A DNA stretch of 64,000 bases. Origin: Prorocentrum cordatum (taxonomy: Eukaryota > Sar > Dinophyceae > Prorocentrales > Prorocentraceae). The notes under the pieces were generated by a model that saw only the letters and a list, made by a program, of their open reading frames with translations, searched no databases and was not told where the DNA came from. Where the stretch lies: positions 107,501 to 171,500 of the forward strand of contig CAUYUJ010015843.1 in assembly GCA_963575745.1 (NCBI GenBank), read 5' to 3'. The translations under genes and the position numbers were made by a program. Position 1 is the stretch's first letter, and each line of letters starts with the position of its first letter. Of the stretch, positions 20,400 to 30,262 are shown piece after piece.

Positions 20400-20775
20400 C
20401 CCCTCAAGGTGTGGACGGAAGATCTCACCGCATCGCCGATGCATCTTCGAAGCCAGAGGCCTTCCAAGCCTCGCGGCTCTCCCCCTGGGGCTCGCGGCCA
20501 AGCTGCGGGAGCGAGCTTCCCGGATCCCCCCTGCGTCGGAAACCTCCCAACACTGTACACCACCTGTACACCACCGAGCTCGATCATGTACACCACTGTA
20601 CACCACCTGTACACCACCTGTACACCACCACCTCCAGATCATGCCGCGTCTTCGATGCGGCATGATCTGGAGCTCGATTGTCTCCATCCGACGTCGCCGA
20701 TGCATAGCTAATGCACCGGCAGTGCGGTGCGATCCTCCGACCCAGCCTACTCCAGCCCCCTCTGGGCGGCTTGCG
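20400..20775. mobile_element. TIR element, family K, with an inserted hairpin segment
   Basis: The left end contains CACCGCATCGCCGATGCATC (about 20427); the right end GTGCGATCCTCCGACCC followed by CTCTGGGCGGC (about 20736-20770). Both ends match the family K copies at 32099 and 41261. The interior is longer than in those copies and holds TGTACACCACC repeats (20550-20632) and the hairpin at 20632-20672. Confidence 0.55.
20632..20672. repeat. Perfect 16-bp hairpin with 9-nt loop
   Basis: CTCCAGATCATGCCGC (20632-20647), loop GTCTTCGAT, then GCGGCATGATCTGGAG (20657-20672). The arms are perfectly complementary. A diverged partial inverse (AGCTCGATCATG near 20577 against CTGGAGCTCGATTG near 20668) suggests it is the centre of a larger foldback. 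Confidence 0.85.
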
Positions 20776-20847
20776 TAATGGGAGGGGGAGAGGGGCAGCT
20801 GCTTCCAGGGAGGAGGCAAGTCGAGGGAGCAACACCAAAGCCATAAG

Positions 20848-20895
20848 CGTGAGCTCTCTGAGGTCCGCACGGATTTCTTGGGGGTCCGCGGAGGG
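20848..20895. mobile_element. TIR element, family A, left end
   Basis: GAGCTCTCTGAGGTCCGCAC then GGATTTCTTGGGGGTCCGCG match the extended left end of family A (CTCTGAGCTCCGC...GGATTTCTTGGATCCGCG). The right end was not found. The rest up to 21384 has no recognised feature. Confidence 0.45.
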
Positions 20896-21384
20896 CACCT
20901 GCGCACAGCCACAAGTGCCGGCCAGGGCCGGCCTGGGCCCTGCGGCGTACCCATGGATCGTTGAAAGCAGTATGTTGGGATTCCAAGGTTCCAAGCTACT
21001 TTAGCCGCCGTCCTGGCTGGAGTATTGTTTGAAAATGTTTCATTTGTCCTCCGAAATCTGCCTGGCGTGAGTAGGGGGATACGCCCCACCTAATTCGACC
21101 TCCCTCTTCCGACCGATGGGTGCGCACCATGCCGCGGCCCAGGCGCGTCTGGTAGGGCGTGGTGGTGATGTATGCGTGCACTCTGCAGAGGCCTCTCTGG
21201 GCCCTCGGGAACCCACAGGCGGAGGGGAATGAAGAGGAGGATGAGGACCAGTGCAAACCCAACACTCATCAACGATGCTGCAGTACACCCTCTCTCCAGG
21301 TTCCCTATCCACTGGCTCCTACACGGACTCATTTTCACTGTGGGAAATGCCCTGTTGGAAGACAACCGTTTGAAAATCCAGAAT

Positions 21385-21652
21385 TCTGTCAGGACGCCAT
21401 TCCTGGGACTTGAACGACGCGAATCACCGTTACTGATCTGTCTTGACGATCCTGAATCGCTCCAAAGCCTCATCTATGGGACGTCAACGCCACGAATCAC
21501 CGTACCCGTTTTGTCTTAACGATCCTGAATCGTGCCAGAAGCCGCTCCTGGGACGTCAACACCGCGAATCAACGTGACTGTTGCGCCCCGACATCCTGAC
21601 ATCGTGTCAGCACACCGTTTCTGCGACGTTAACCATGCGAATAATTGAACTT
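21385..21652. repeat. ~73-bp tandem repeat, 4 units
   Basis: Units contain TCCTGGGACGTCAAC, CGCGAATCACCGT, TCTGTCTTGACGATCCTGAA and TCG(T/C)(G/C)CCA. Units start near 21390, 21465, 21537 and 21607. Confidence 0.75.
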
Positions 21653-21654
21653 GC

Positions 21655-21915
21655 TGCGAACTCTGAGGACGAATGTGCGTGGCGCTCAGGCGAGCGCCAC
21701 ATTCTGAAAAGGAACGGCGCTCTACCCGCGGAGCTCCTGCAGACTTTCAGAGGACTGCGCGCGGCGCTGGGTCGAGAGCCAGAGTTTTGAAGCTGGGCCG
21801 CCCTGCATTTGTGGAGCTCATTGCAAGCTTTTCAAACGAAAACGAATGTGCGCGGCGCTGTGGCGAGAGCCGCATGTGCACAAGGGACCGCCCTCCATCC
21901 GTGAATCTCCTTCAA
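21655..21915. repeat. ~95-bp repeat family N, block 1
   Basis: Three diverged units with GAATGTGCGCGGCGCTG, GGCGAGAGCC, a TTTGAAA-like segment, CCGCCCT and CATCCGTGAATCTCC. The same family occurs at 25545-25790 and 30570-30745. Confidence 0.7.
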
Positions 21916-21920
21916 TCATC

Positions 21921-22090
21921 GGGCGACGAAATCTATACATATCCACTGCTCCCTGACCATGCCCATCTTGAACCCAGGAGCTGTGTATGCGCCCTCCTGG
22001 CCAAGCCAGGAGGGCGTGGCGTATACACCGCTGCGGGGTTGAGGATGGGCCTGGCCAGGGAGCAGTGGATATGTATAGATTTCGTCGCCC
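21921..22090. mobile_element. Foldback element, 170 bp, arms ~80 bp, 3-nt loop
   Basis: Left arm begins GGGCGACGAAATCTATACAT; the right arm ends with its exact inverse ATGTATAGATTTCGTCGCCC. The outer 34 bp are perfectly inverted, the inner part ~80 percent, and the centre GCCCTCCTGGC-CAA-GCCAGGAGGGC is perfect again. The whole element is one hairpin. It interrupts or borders the family N repeat block. Confidence 0.8.
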
Positions 22091-22417
22091 TAAATCAGAG
22101 CGTGAATTACCTACCCCGCTTTCATTTCCGGGCAAAATCAAGCCATACCACGCGCCTCCTCGTCGAGCGGCCTGACCAGTACAGGCTGCAGTTTGGCATC
22201 GTCTGGTATCTCTTGGAGGCGAGGGTGGTCCAAAGCGAGGCAGGTTTGCTTTCCCCCTGTTCAAGTTTTTCCCCAAACAGGTGCTTGCACTTAGGGGTCC
22301 TTACTTGCGTGAACCATTTCGGAACCCTCCCCGCAAAACCCCCGCCGTGTCGCCCGTCGCCGTCGCCGCCCGTCGCCGCCATCCCCGCCCGTCGCCGCCC
22401 GTCGCCGTCGCCGCATT
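22091..22417. other. Unassigned; CGCCCGTCGCCGC minirepeat
   Basis: GTCGCCGTCGCCGCCC and CGTCGCCGCC repeats at 22350-22415. No gene recognised. Confidence 0.45.
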
Positions 22418-22475
22418 GCAAATATTGCACCGCATAGACTGCATCACGTAGGTTGCATCGCATTCTCCTTTTTCA
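22418..22475. repeat. ~21-bp GCACCGCATAG repeat, block 2
   Basis: TTGCACCGCATAGACTGCAT then CACGTAGGTTGCATCGCAT: about two and a half units of the family seen at 8813 and 24860. Confidence 0.6.
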
Positions 22476-22715
22476 AAAGGAAATAGGTTCTGCCCCCCTC
22501 CCCCCCCCGGACTTCTCGATTTCCCGGGAACCTATGCAAAACACATACAAAGTTGACCACGTGTCCATTCTACCTATGAGTTCATACAATCCCAGCCAAA
22601 CTGGTATCGGCCCCTTTGCCTTCCTCGCAAAAAATACTATGCGCGCACATTCGGTTATCAAAACTTCCGCTACCGAGGAACCCCACATACCAATTTTATT
22701 TCCCATATGTATACC
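22476..22715. other. AT-richer unassigned stretch
   Basis: Lower GC than its surroundings, with no recognised gene; open only in short frames. Confidence 0.4.
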
Positions 22716-22960
22716 ATCGGTGCTTCTGCTGCTGCTCCTCCTTCTCCTCCTCGGTGTCCCCCTCCTGCTGCTGCGTCTGCTGCTGCTGCTTCTGCTGCTG
22801 CTGCTGCGTCTGCTGCTGCAGCTGCTGCTGCTGCTGCTGCCGCTGCTGCTGCCCCACCTCCCCGTCCTCATCCTCCTCCTCCTCCTCCTTCTCCCCCTCC
22901 TCCTTCTCCTCCTCCTCCTCCTCCTCCTCCTCTTCCTCCTCCTCCTCCTCCTCCTACATC
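22716..22960. repeat. GCT tract passing into CCT tract
   Basis: CTGCTGCTGCTT-type triplets (22720-22855) change to CCTCCTCCT (22870-22958). A single array has switched unit from GCT to CCT. Confidence 0.85.
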
Positions 22961-22974
22961 CCAGCGCACCCCCT

Positions 22975-23805
22975 GTGGTGTCGAGGACATGCCACGCCTG
23001 CCACGCCCTGGCAGCCTGCAGCGCATAGGGCATCCTCCCCCAACGCACCCCCTGTGGCGGCGAGGAAATGCCACGCCTGCCACGCCCTGGTAGCCTGCAA
23101 GGCATAGGGTCCCCACCCCCAGCGCACCCCTTGCGGCGTCGAGGAAATGCCACGCCTGCCACGCCCTGGGAGCCTGCAACGCATAGGGCCCCCACCCCCA
23201 GCGCACCCCTTTGTGGCGTCGAGGAAATGCCACGCCTGCCACGCCCTGCGAGCCTGCAACGCATAGGGCCCCCACCCCCAGCGCACCCCCTGTGGCGTCG
23301 AGGAAATGCCACGCCTGCCACGCCCTGCGAGCCTGCAACGCATAGGGCACCCGCCCCCGGCGCACCCCCTGTGGCGGCGAGGAAATGCCACGCCTGCCAC
23401 GCCTTGGGAGCCTGCAGCGCATAGGGCCCCCACCCCCAGCGCACACCCTCTTGGTGTCGAGGAAGTGCCACGCCTGCCACGCTTCGCGAGCCCGAAACGC
23501 ATAGGGGCCCCACCCCCAACGCACCCCTTTTGGTGTCGAGGAAGTGCCACGCCTGCCACGCCCTGCGAGCCCGAAACGCATAGGGCCCCACCCCCAGCGC
23601 ACACCCTCTGGTGTCGAGGAAGTGCCACGCCTGCCACGCTCTGCGTGCCCGAAACGCATAGGGCCCCCACCCCCAGCGCACCCCCTTCTGGCGTCGAGGA
23701 AGTGCCACGCCTGCCACGCATTGCGAGCCCGAAACGGATAGGGCCCCCACCCCCAGCGCACCCCCTCTGGTGTCGAGGAAGTGCCACGCCTGCTACGCCT
23801 GGACG
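22975..23805. repeat. 79-80 bp satellite, about 10.5 units
   Basis: Units carry GTCGAGGAA(A/G)TGCCACGC then CTGCCACGCCCTG, AGCC(T/C)G(C/A)AACGCATAGGG and CCCCCACCCCCAGCGCACCC. Starts near 22981, 23060, 23139, 23219, 23298, 23378, 23457, 23536, 23615, 23695 and 23774. Two subtypes occur: AGCCTGCAACGC on the left, AGCCCGAAACGC on the right. Long frames on both strands are translations of the array. Confidence 0.9.
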
Positions 23806-24024
23806 ACCGTCGTGCATAGCGGCCATATCGGGACGCGTCTCATGTGGGTGCCCACTATGTGGCGCACACGTCGTGGATGTGTGATGCAGTGAACACGCCA
23901 GGCGCGCAATAGCGTTGTATGGTGTGTGTTGTGTGCGAATGTGTGCATACGTGCGGCTGTATGTAGACGCGTGTGTCATGTACTTGCCGTGCATGTGTTG
24001 AGCGCGGGTGGGGAGAGGAAGAGA

Positions 24025-24290
24025 AGGGAGGAGGGGAGGTGAGGCGCGGGTGCGCCGCGGCAGGGAAGAAACCAGAACCCCACGAAACATGTGGGGAGCA
24101 AAAATCAGAACCCCACGAAGCGTATGGGGAACTGTGCTGTGTTGTGCTGTGGGTGAGGGAGGAATGAAGAGGAGGGAGGAGGATGAGGAGGAGGAGGAGG
24201 AGGAGGAGGAGGAGGAGGTGAGACGCGGGTGCGGCGCGGCAGTGAAGAAAACCCAAACCCCACTAAACATGTGGGGAAGCATAAGTAGTT
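24025..24290. repeat. Tandem duplication, 2 x ~186 bp, around a GGA tract
   Basis: GGTGAGGCGCGGGTGCGCCG (24038) pairs with GGTGAGACGCGGGTGCGGCG (24218), each followed by GCAG.GAAGAAA and a CCCCAC.AAACATGTGGGG hairpin. The repeat units each enclose a purine stretch (24172-24218). Confidence 0.7.
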
Positions 24291-24309
24291 TGCAGAATCC
24301 TTTGCGCAA

Positions 24310-24790
24310 ACATGGGACGAAACGCAACGCGCGCGTCGTCGCGCGCGCATGCCGAAATCATTATAACACCTTCGGTTCCGGACGGATTTCAAATTCGAGT
24401 GTCCAAGGAACATAAAACAAAGTTTCGAGTGTTTTGTGTTGGCTGGTGCATTTGCGCGGCCGCGCTAGCCCGCGCATGCTTGCGCGCGCAGCGGTCAGCT
24501 AGTGGCGCGACCGACGCGAACGCGGTGGCGCTGACCGCTGGGCACATCCCAGCGGGCACTCCTGTGCGAGTCGGCGACTTGGGCGGGCGCGGTATCATGG
24601 CAACGTCGACAAAGGTAGACACGATGATGATACGAGCGGTGCTCGTGACGATAGTGACAGCGACGACAAGGCAACCAATGACGGCGCCGATGCTGATCAC
24701 GCTCCACCGAAATCCCAGTGGCTGTCCCCGCATGCGTCCCTGCCACCCATTCTGGCACACACCGCTCACACGTTCCGTGGCCCCGTAGGG
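24310..24790. repeat. Dispersed segment P, copy 1
   Basis: Shares with 44995-45330 a series of motifs in the same order: CGACGCGAACGCGGTGGCGC, CGCTGGGCACATCCCAGCGG, GACTTGGGCGGGCGCGGTAT, CATGGCA.CGTCGACAA and CGCCGATGCTGATCACG. A shorter version is at 46115-46260. GCTGGGCACATCCCAGC is a hairpin. It is non-coding but longer than the TIR elements; probably a fragment of a larger transposon. Confidence 0.65.
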
Positions 24791-24859
24791 AACTCCACCA
24801 GAGGCCCCAGTGGTGGTGCGATTGCGCGAACAGTGGAGCTGACAATTTCAAGCTCGTCA

Positions 24860-25480
24860 AATAAATTCCACCACATAGATCGCACCGCATGGGATGCATT
24901 ACTTCGGTTGCATCGCATAGTTTGCAGCACACCGATTGCATTACATCGGTTGCATCGCACACAGCTGCACCACAGAGAGCACACCGCATGTATTGCATTA
25001 CGTAGGTTGCATCGCCGACATAGAACCACATACGTTGCACCGCATGGATTGTATTACGTAGGTTGTATCGCATACGTTGCACTACACATAGCTTACGTGC
25101 CACGGGTCGCATCGCAGGCGGTGCGCCACTTAGGTTGCACCGCGTATACAGCACCACTTAAGTTGCATCGCAGACACTGCATCACATAGATTGCACCGCG
25201 TAGTTTGCATTACTTCGGTTGCATCGTATTCGTGCACCACATCGATTGCAGTGCATACACTGCAGTAAACAGGTCGCACCGCATAAAGCTGCACGTATTG
25301 CACCGGGTGGGTTGCTTTCCATCGGTTTTATCGCATACAATGCACCACACCGGCTGCACCGCATTTATGGCACTACATAGGTTACAACGCATGCATTGCA
25401 CATCTACGCGGACAGATTGCATTGCACAGGTTGCATTTCAGACACTGCACCACATATGCTGCACCGCACACAACAACATG
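24860..25480. repeat. ~21-bp GCACCGCATAG repeat, main block
   Basis: About 600 bp of degenerate units alternating TTGCACCGCATAG, TTGCATTACATAGG, TTGCATCGCATACG and CTGCACCACA. The TGCA core recurs roughly every 10-11 or 20-21 bp, i.e. about one or two helical turns. Non-coding. Confidence 0.75.
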
Positions 25481-25544
25481 CGCAGCCATGTTGTGCCATT
25501 ATACGTTGCAAAAGCCCGTGGTTTTGCGCCCAAGCTGGCTAACA

Positions 25545-25790
25545 TCAAAACGAACGTGCGCGGCACTAAGGCGTTAACCACGTTTTGAAAACGGGCCGCC
25601 ATCCTCCGTGAATGCGTTGCAAACGGTTGAGGCGAATTTGCGCAACGCGAAGGCGAGAGCTACAGATTAAATCGCACCACCTTTGTTCCGTTAAATTTTT
25701 GCAGGCGTTTAAGACGGTTGTTCGCGGCGCTGAGGCGAGAGCCACAGTTTGAAAACACACCGCTTTACATCCGTTAAGGTCATGCAGATT
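25545..25790. repeat. ~95-bp repeat family N, block 2
   Basis: AACGTGCGCGGCACTAAGGC, GGGCCGCCATCCTCCGTGAA, then GTTCGCGGCGCTGAGGCGAG and AGCCACAGTTTGAAAACACA: diverged units of the family at 21655. Confidence 0.65.
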
Positions 25791-26283
25791 TCAAGTTTCA
25801 GGATCACAAGTGTTAAAGAGGTTTCAAGCGAAACACACAGCCCGCCATTTCGAACGGCTTCGGGGCGCGACAGGGAAGAGTTATCTATAAGGATACGGAA
25901 CGGAAGAGGACCTCCACAGCAAGGACCTGAAGGAGGATCGGGGCGGTTGACGTGCATAGTTAGAGCATGCCAGGTCCGCATGCGTAAATTGATGTGTTTT
26001 CTTTTGCGCTCCGTCTGCATGGCGCTTAGGCTGCTAATGGGTTACCTAGAGGGAGACCCTCTGGAGTCTGAGCGACGGCGGGAGCCCCGCCTATACAGTA
26101 TACGTCCCGGCTGCGTCACGCTGTTGCGGTGAGATGCGTGGCTTGGGCGGGCCAGGAGTGCAATCCATGTTTCGGCCAGCGCCCTCGGCTATTAGCTTCT
26201 TCGGTCTTACTCGCCTCCTCTCGTTGTCCGTGGTTCTCCGATGGAGTTTCGCTGGGGTCACAAGCTTCCGCATCCACTTACTC
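25791..26283. other. Unassigned stretch
   Basis: No gene, repeat or RNA recognised. Confidence 0.4.
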
Positions 26284-26414
26284 GGCATCGCTCGGACGTG
26301 TGCATGTTTTCTCGGCGAGGGCCATCGAGTAGAGTATGTTGCCGCCTCATCTTGCGAAACAAGTGCACGCGCGAAGCCGACAAATGCACGGGGGAGTGGA
26401 CGTCCGAGCGATGG
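26284..26414. mobile_element. TIR element, family F, copy 1
   Basis: Left end GGCATCGCTCGGACGTGTGC, right end GTGGACGTCCGAGCGATGGC: inverted arms of ~16 bp. Interior includes TCTCGGCGAGG and CAAATGCACGGGGGAG. Matches 39214-39323. Confidence 0.7.
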
Positions 26415-26551
26415 CTATGTGGGCTTTCCTGGGGTGGAGGAGGGGGGGCGAGAAGGCAGGCGGGTCGCCGTCTCTTTCCCCCCCTTGCGTCGTTGGCTGC
26501 GCCGGGCCTTGCAGGCTTGGGGAAGGCCGCGTGAGCTCGACAGTGAAGCAT

Positions 26552-26845
26552 TGCGATGGATCGCGTGCTCCCTGCCTGTCCCTCCCCCACCGCTCACAGC
26601 GGCGAGCACGGGGGGAGGTGAGAAGGGGCGGGCCTTCTCGGAAGGCTCGGAAGTCCCTTCTGGCCTTCTGAGAAGTTCCCTAAGCCTCCCCCGAAGACGA
26701 GCAAGATCAGAAAGCAGAGGGTTCCTGAGAAGTCCCGCCGCCTTCTGAGAAGGCATTCTCCTTCTCATTGCCCCCCCTCGCCCGCCGCCGAGTTCAGTAC
26801 TGCGATGGATCGCGCGTTCCCTGCCTGTCCCCCCCCCCGCCGCTC
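26552..26845. mobile_element. TIR element, family I, copy 1, with ~44-bp flanking direct repeats
   Basis: The element spans about 26600-26790. Left arm GGCGAGCACGGGGGGAGGTG then AGAAGG and GGCCTTCTC; right arm GAGAAGGCATTCTC...CCCCCCTCGCCCGCCGCC. Outside it, TGCGATGGATCGCGTGCTCC (26552) is repeated as TGCGATGGATCGCGCGTTCC (26801), both continuing CTGCCTGTCCC and C.CCGCTC; the two flanks are ~90 percent identical over ~44 bp. Matches the element at 56350-56522. Confidence 0.65.
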
Positions 26846-27451
26846 CTCTCTCGGATATCCTGGAAGGCAACTCCTGGGAGGCGAAATTTTGCATCGGCGC
26901 CGGTATGTTCGCGGTCGATGACCAGCTCAATCTGTGACAATATGTTACAAACTTGGCGCAATCCTGCTTGATCGGGCTTAATCGGGCTTTCTCCCGGGGT
27001 TAATCTGGCCTGATCTGGCGGAGTGGCCCCCTAATCGGGCTTAGTCGCCCTTAATCGTTCCAGCGAAGACCTCCCAGGAGATGCCTCCTGAGATATAGCG
27101 CCGGTCAAAGACCAATCTCCCCAACGATTCACCTCCCACTTCTGCTCCTCTCCCTGCCCCTCTGAAGTCTCCAAGGGTCCCTGGAGATCACTGGAGCACT
27201 ATGGACGTCCCCTGAGGCCTCCGAGCGCCCCATGGGGACACAGAAGGGCAGACAACATTGAACATGTGCTACCATCGAACCTCGATCCCCCGCCTTGAAT
27301 CCTCCTCCGCAAACTCCTTACAGCCAAGACGCAGAAATAAGGATGAGCCAACTTTCCACCACGACTACTGTAGGTAGGAGATGGAGGAGGAGGAGAAGGA
27401 GGAGGACCTCCCCATCCTCCCTTCACAGGCCACAGACAAGAACTGACGAGC
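26846..27451. other. Unassigned; AATCGGGCTT short repeats
   Basis: TTGATCGGGCTTAATCGGGC and related motifs at 26968-27060. 27160-27240 is CTGGAG/CCTGAG-rich. No gene recognised. Confidence 0.4.
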
Positions 27452-28243
27452 AAGCACTACCCACTCAAACACAGGCTCAGGCTTTACCGAGGCACCGTCA
27501 TTCGAACGATGACATACCGCGCGGAAGCGTGGGCCTTGACATAGCCACTCCGACAACAGCTACGCCGCACTCAACGACGGATGGTTCGGGCGATCATCGG
27601 AACTCAGAAGGCGCACAGACGTCACCTTGCGAACGCACGCCGCACCAACAGCAGACAGCCACAGCAACCACGTCGCAGACAGCGTCCACCCTGACGACTC
27701 CAGCGACCACGACACATCCTGCACCCCCCCCCTCCCCATCAGAACAGACCAGCTCACAAGAAGACAACAATGACGCACGCCAGACCCACGAGCAGACGAC
27801 AGACGAAGACGAGCTGTGGTCGGACTTCATCCGCCGGAGCACACGTAGGGCCGAGGAGCTCATGAGCAAGCACGGCATCCCCGACGTAGTACAGATACAT
27901 CGCGCAAAAGTCTGGCGTTGGGCCGCACTCGTTTCAAGCCATCCGCAGAGCCGATGAACATACCGTGTGTTGAATTGGATTTCCAGCCTCGACTCAAAAC
28001 AGCAAGGCCACCGGCAGCACGGAGGCCAACAGAAAAGATGGGACGACGACGTGAGCAAGTTTTTTGGCAAGTTTGCACGCGAACACCAGGGACGAAGCAA
28101 CGGACATCGACACCAACGACGCCATCCATCCACGACAATACCTCCACTGCGACAGTAACGACGTGAGATGGTTGACAGCCGCGACAGGCACCACATGGTG
28201 AGACTCTCTTGAGAGCGCTTTCATTGCATACAACAGCTGAGGG
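27452..28243 (+). pseudogene. 3' end of a non-LTR (LINE-type) retrotransposon ORF, decayed
   Basis: Segments in three frames match the end of LINE reverse-transcriptase proteins in the right order. (1) 27452-27541: LRLYRGTVIRTMTYRAEAW, the 'l.ly...v....Yg.EtW.l' thumb motif, then a stop and RTQRRMVRAIIG, the 'f...mlR.ilG' motif. (2) 27810-27935: WSDFIRRSTRRAEELM and AKVWRWAALV, the 'kW.WaghvaR' motif. After one stop, VLNWISSLD and GGQQKRWDDDVSKFF follow, the 'GRP..RW.DDi' motif. (3) 28151-28243: VRWLTAATGTTW-(stop)-DSLESAFIAYNS, the terminal 'W......W...e..F'. At least two stops and two frame changes: not functional. The catalytic domain (YxDD) and the 5' end are absent, as in a 5'-truncated insertion. 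Confidence 0.75.
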
Positions 28244-28979
28244 CGCAAACTCCCCGACGCCAGTTGCACCAATAACTTCTCCTGACCTCCGGCGCCGACG
28301 CCAAATGACCACCACCACCACCAGCACAACAACACCGAATATACAGGAGCACCGACTACACCACCGATGGTGATGATATATGCCGTGGATGGGGCAGTTC
28401 TGGTGCCAAAACGGTGATGGTAAAACGGTGATGGTGATGGTAACCGCTCTGGCCGACACAGACACAGAACCATTGGAATCCCTAAATGAGACTTCTGCCC
28501 CTGACGATTCCAATCCACCGAAAAACATCGACATTAACACAGCGACGCCGACAGCGAGACCGACGGCAACACCAACAGCAACGCAGCAGCGACACCGGCA
28601 TACAGCACCGACTACCGATGACCATCAACAGGAGCAGCCACGACACCGACCACGCCGACTCGATCCTGACCAGGATCATGGACATCCTGCATCCTCTGTC
28701 ACGCCTTCTGCTTCTCCCGGCTCGCACGCATGTCGTTCCTTGCCTGGTTCGCGCACTGGTTCTTGAGGAACTTCGCCCACGACGCCTAATCGGACACGAT
28801 CTGAGGCCACGGCCTCTTGCGCCCTGCCCAACAAGGGCACGGGCACACCTGCGTGCCCGACTCTGGCGCCCTCGCCTCGCCTCGCCTCGCCTGGCCTTCT
28901 CCCCCGTCCTGCATCTGGTAGCGGCGGTGGCGGAGCAGGACCACTTCGGGCGCAGGGTTCGGGCAGGGGCTCTGGCCCC
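28244..28979. other. Unassigned stretch
   Basis: Downstream of the LINE end; includes ACC/AAC-rich sequence (28300-28345) and GGTGATGG repeats (28410-28440). A minus-strand frame near 28830-28690 has ordinary composition but contains stops and no recognised domain. Confidence 0.35.
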
Positions 28980-29108
28980 CAGGCGGGCGGAGGGAGGGAG
29001 GGCGGGAGGGAGGAGGGAGGGAGGGAGGGCGGAGGGAGGAGGGAGGGAGGGGGAGGAGGGGGGAGGGAGGGAGGAAGAGGGAGGAGGGGGGAGGGAGGAG
29101 GGAGGAGG
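28980..29108. repeat. GGGA/GGA tract
   Basis: GGGAGGGAGG and GGAGGGAGGA repeats; purine only on the plus strand. Confidence 0.85.
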
Positions 29109-29229
29109 CCGGGCCCCGCGCGCTCCTGTCACCCACCGCTTTCGGGCGGGTGGCAGGGCTCTTTTCGGTTCCTCCGATTCGAGTCGAGTCGACTGCGGTG
29201 GCTTCCGACTTCGGTTCGATTCGGCCTGG

Positions 29230-29995
29230 GATTCCGATGTGGGTTCCGGTGCCACGTTGTGCTATTGTATGCTGTGGTCTGCCACGGACTGATATGCGAC
29301 GGTATTCTCTGGGATGGTATCTTTGGTCCGTTCAGTTGTGAGATGGTGTGCGGTGTGGTGGTCGGTTATTTTCTGTATGTTCCGTTCTGTCATAGCGCAT
29401 GCCAGTTTGCGATGTTATGCCTTGCAACTTTATCAGTTGGCACGCCGTGATTTGGCACACTAAGATGTGTCCCGATATGGCATCCTTGCGTGAATGATGA
29501 TATGTGTTGGTGTGTGATGGTGTGCCATGGTACGCCATGTTGTGATATGGTCCGACATGGGGCTGATCGTAGTACCTGGTCCGCGTGATCCGCTCTGTCA
29601 TAGCACGTGCTGCAATGTGATAAAGTGTGGTGATCTGTTATGTCCATGAATGTTTTGTGGTCGCATGCTATGGTATGATATGTTATGTTATTGTATGAAT
29701 TGGCATGATATGTTGGGATGCGTATGCATTGTAATGGTTTGTGTTGCGATGCATTGCCATGGTATGCCCAATTTTCCCGTGGTGTAATATGCTATTGGGC
29801 GGTATGCCAAAGTATGGTTCGCGATGATGTATTATATCATGTAATGCGTGGTGATATGATATGTAATGTACGAACATGTCTGTCATAGCGTATGGTGTTA
29901 TGGTATGTAATGCGCTGTTGGTTCATGAGTTGCGGCGGTGCGCTGTGTCATGTTCTGACTTGTCATGGTATGCAAGATTGCGTGTTGCGACGCTG
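29230..29995. repeat. Degenerate TATGN/ATGGT-rich region
   Basis: About 760 bp dominated by TGTGATATGG, GGTATGATATGTTATG and GCATGCTATGG motifs with a loose 5-bp rhythm (TATGN). AT-richer than its surroundings, full of ATG on one strand and CAT on the other. No gene. Confidence 0.65.
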
Positions 29996-30039
29996 TGCCA
30001 TGTTATCATGTGATTCGTGCCCGTCGAAAATTCGAAGCG

Positions 30040-30262
30040 GGCCCTTCGGGGATATCCAGTGGACCTGGGGATCCGGCGGCCGCGGTATGCAGAGTGGACG
30101 GGTTGGTGCGAGGCGCGGAATTCGCGGGATATTCGGTGGACATGGGGATCTGGCGGCCGCGGTATGCAGAGTGGTGTTCATAAAATCTAGAGCGAGGCGG
30201 GAGACTCATTGGACGGTCGGTGGACTTGGAGATTTGGCGGCAGCGGTATTAAAAAGGTGGCG
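30040..30262. repeat. ~80-bp tandem repeat, 3 units
   Basis: GATATCCAGTGGACCTGGGG (30050), GATATTCGGTGGACATGGGG (30128) and a diverged GGTCGGTGGACTTGGAG (30213). The first two continue with ATC(C/T)GGCGGCCGCGGTATGC. Confidence 0.75.

Noticed and set aside
22975-23805. CRISPR-like regular array
   Set aside because: Units are contiguous ~79-bp repeats without unique spacers, in a eukaryotic context.
22473-24327. Long minus-strand and plus-strand frames (up to 457 codons)
   Set aside because: They translate the 79-80 bp satellite; the period lets every frame stay open and the peptides repeat with the DNA unit.
28486-29292. Long overlapping frames on both strands (268 and 257 codons)
   Set aside because: Composition shifts from Thr/Gln-rich to Arg/Gly repeats with the purine tract; no recognisable domain and no preference for either strand.
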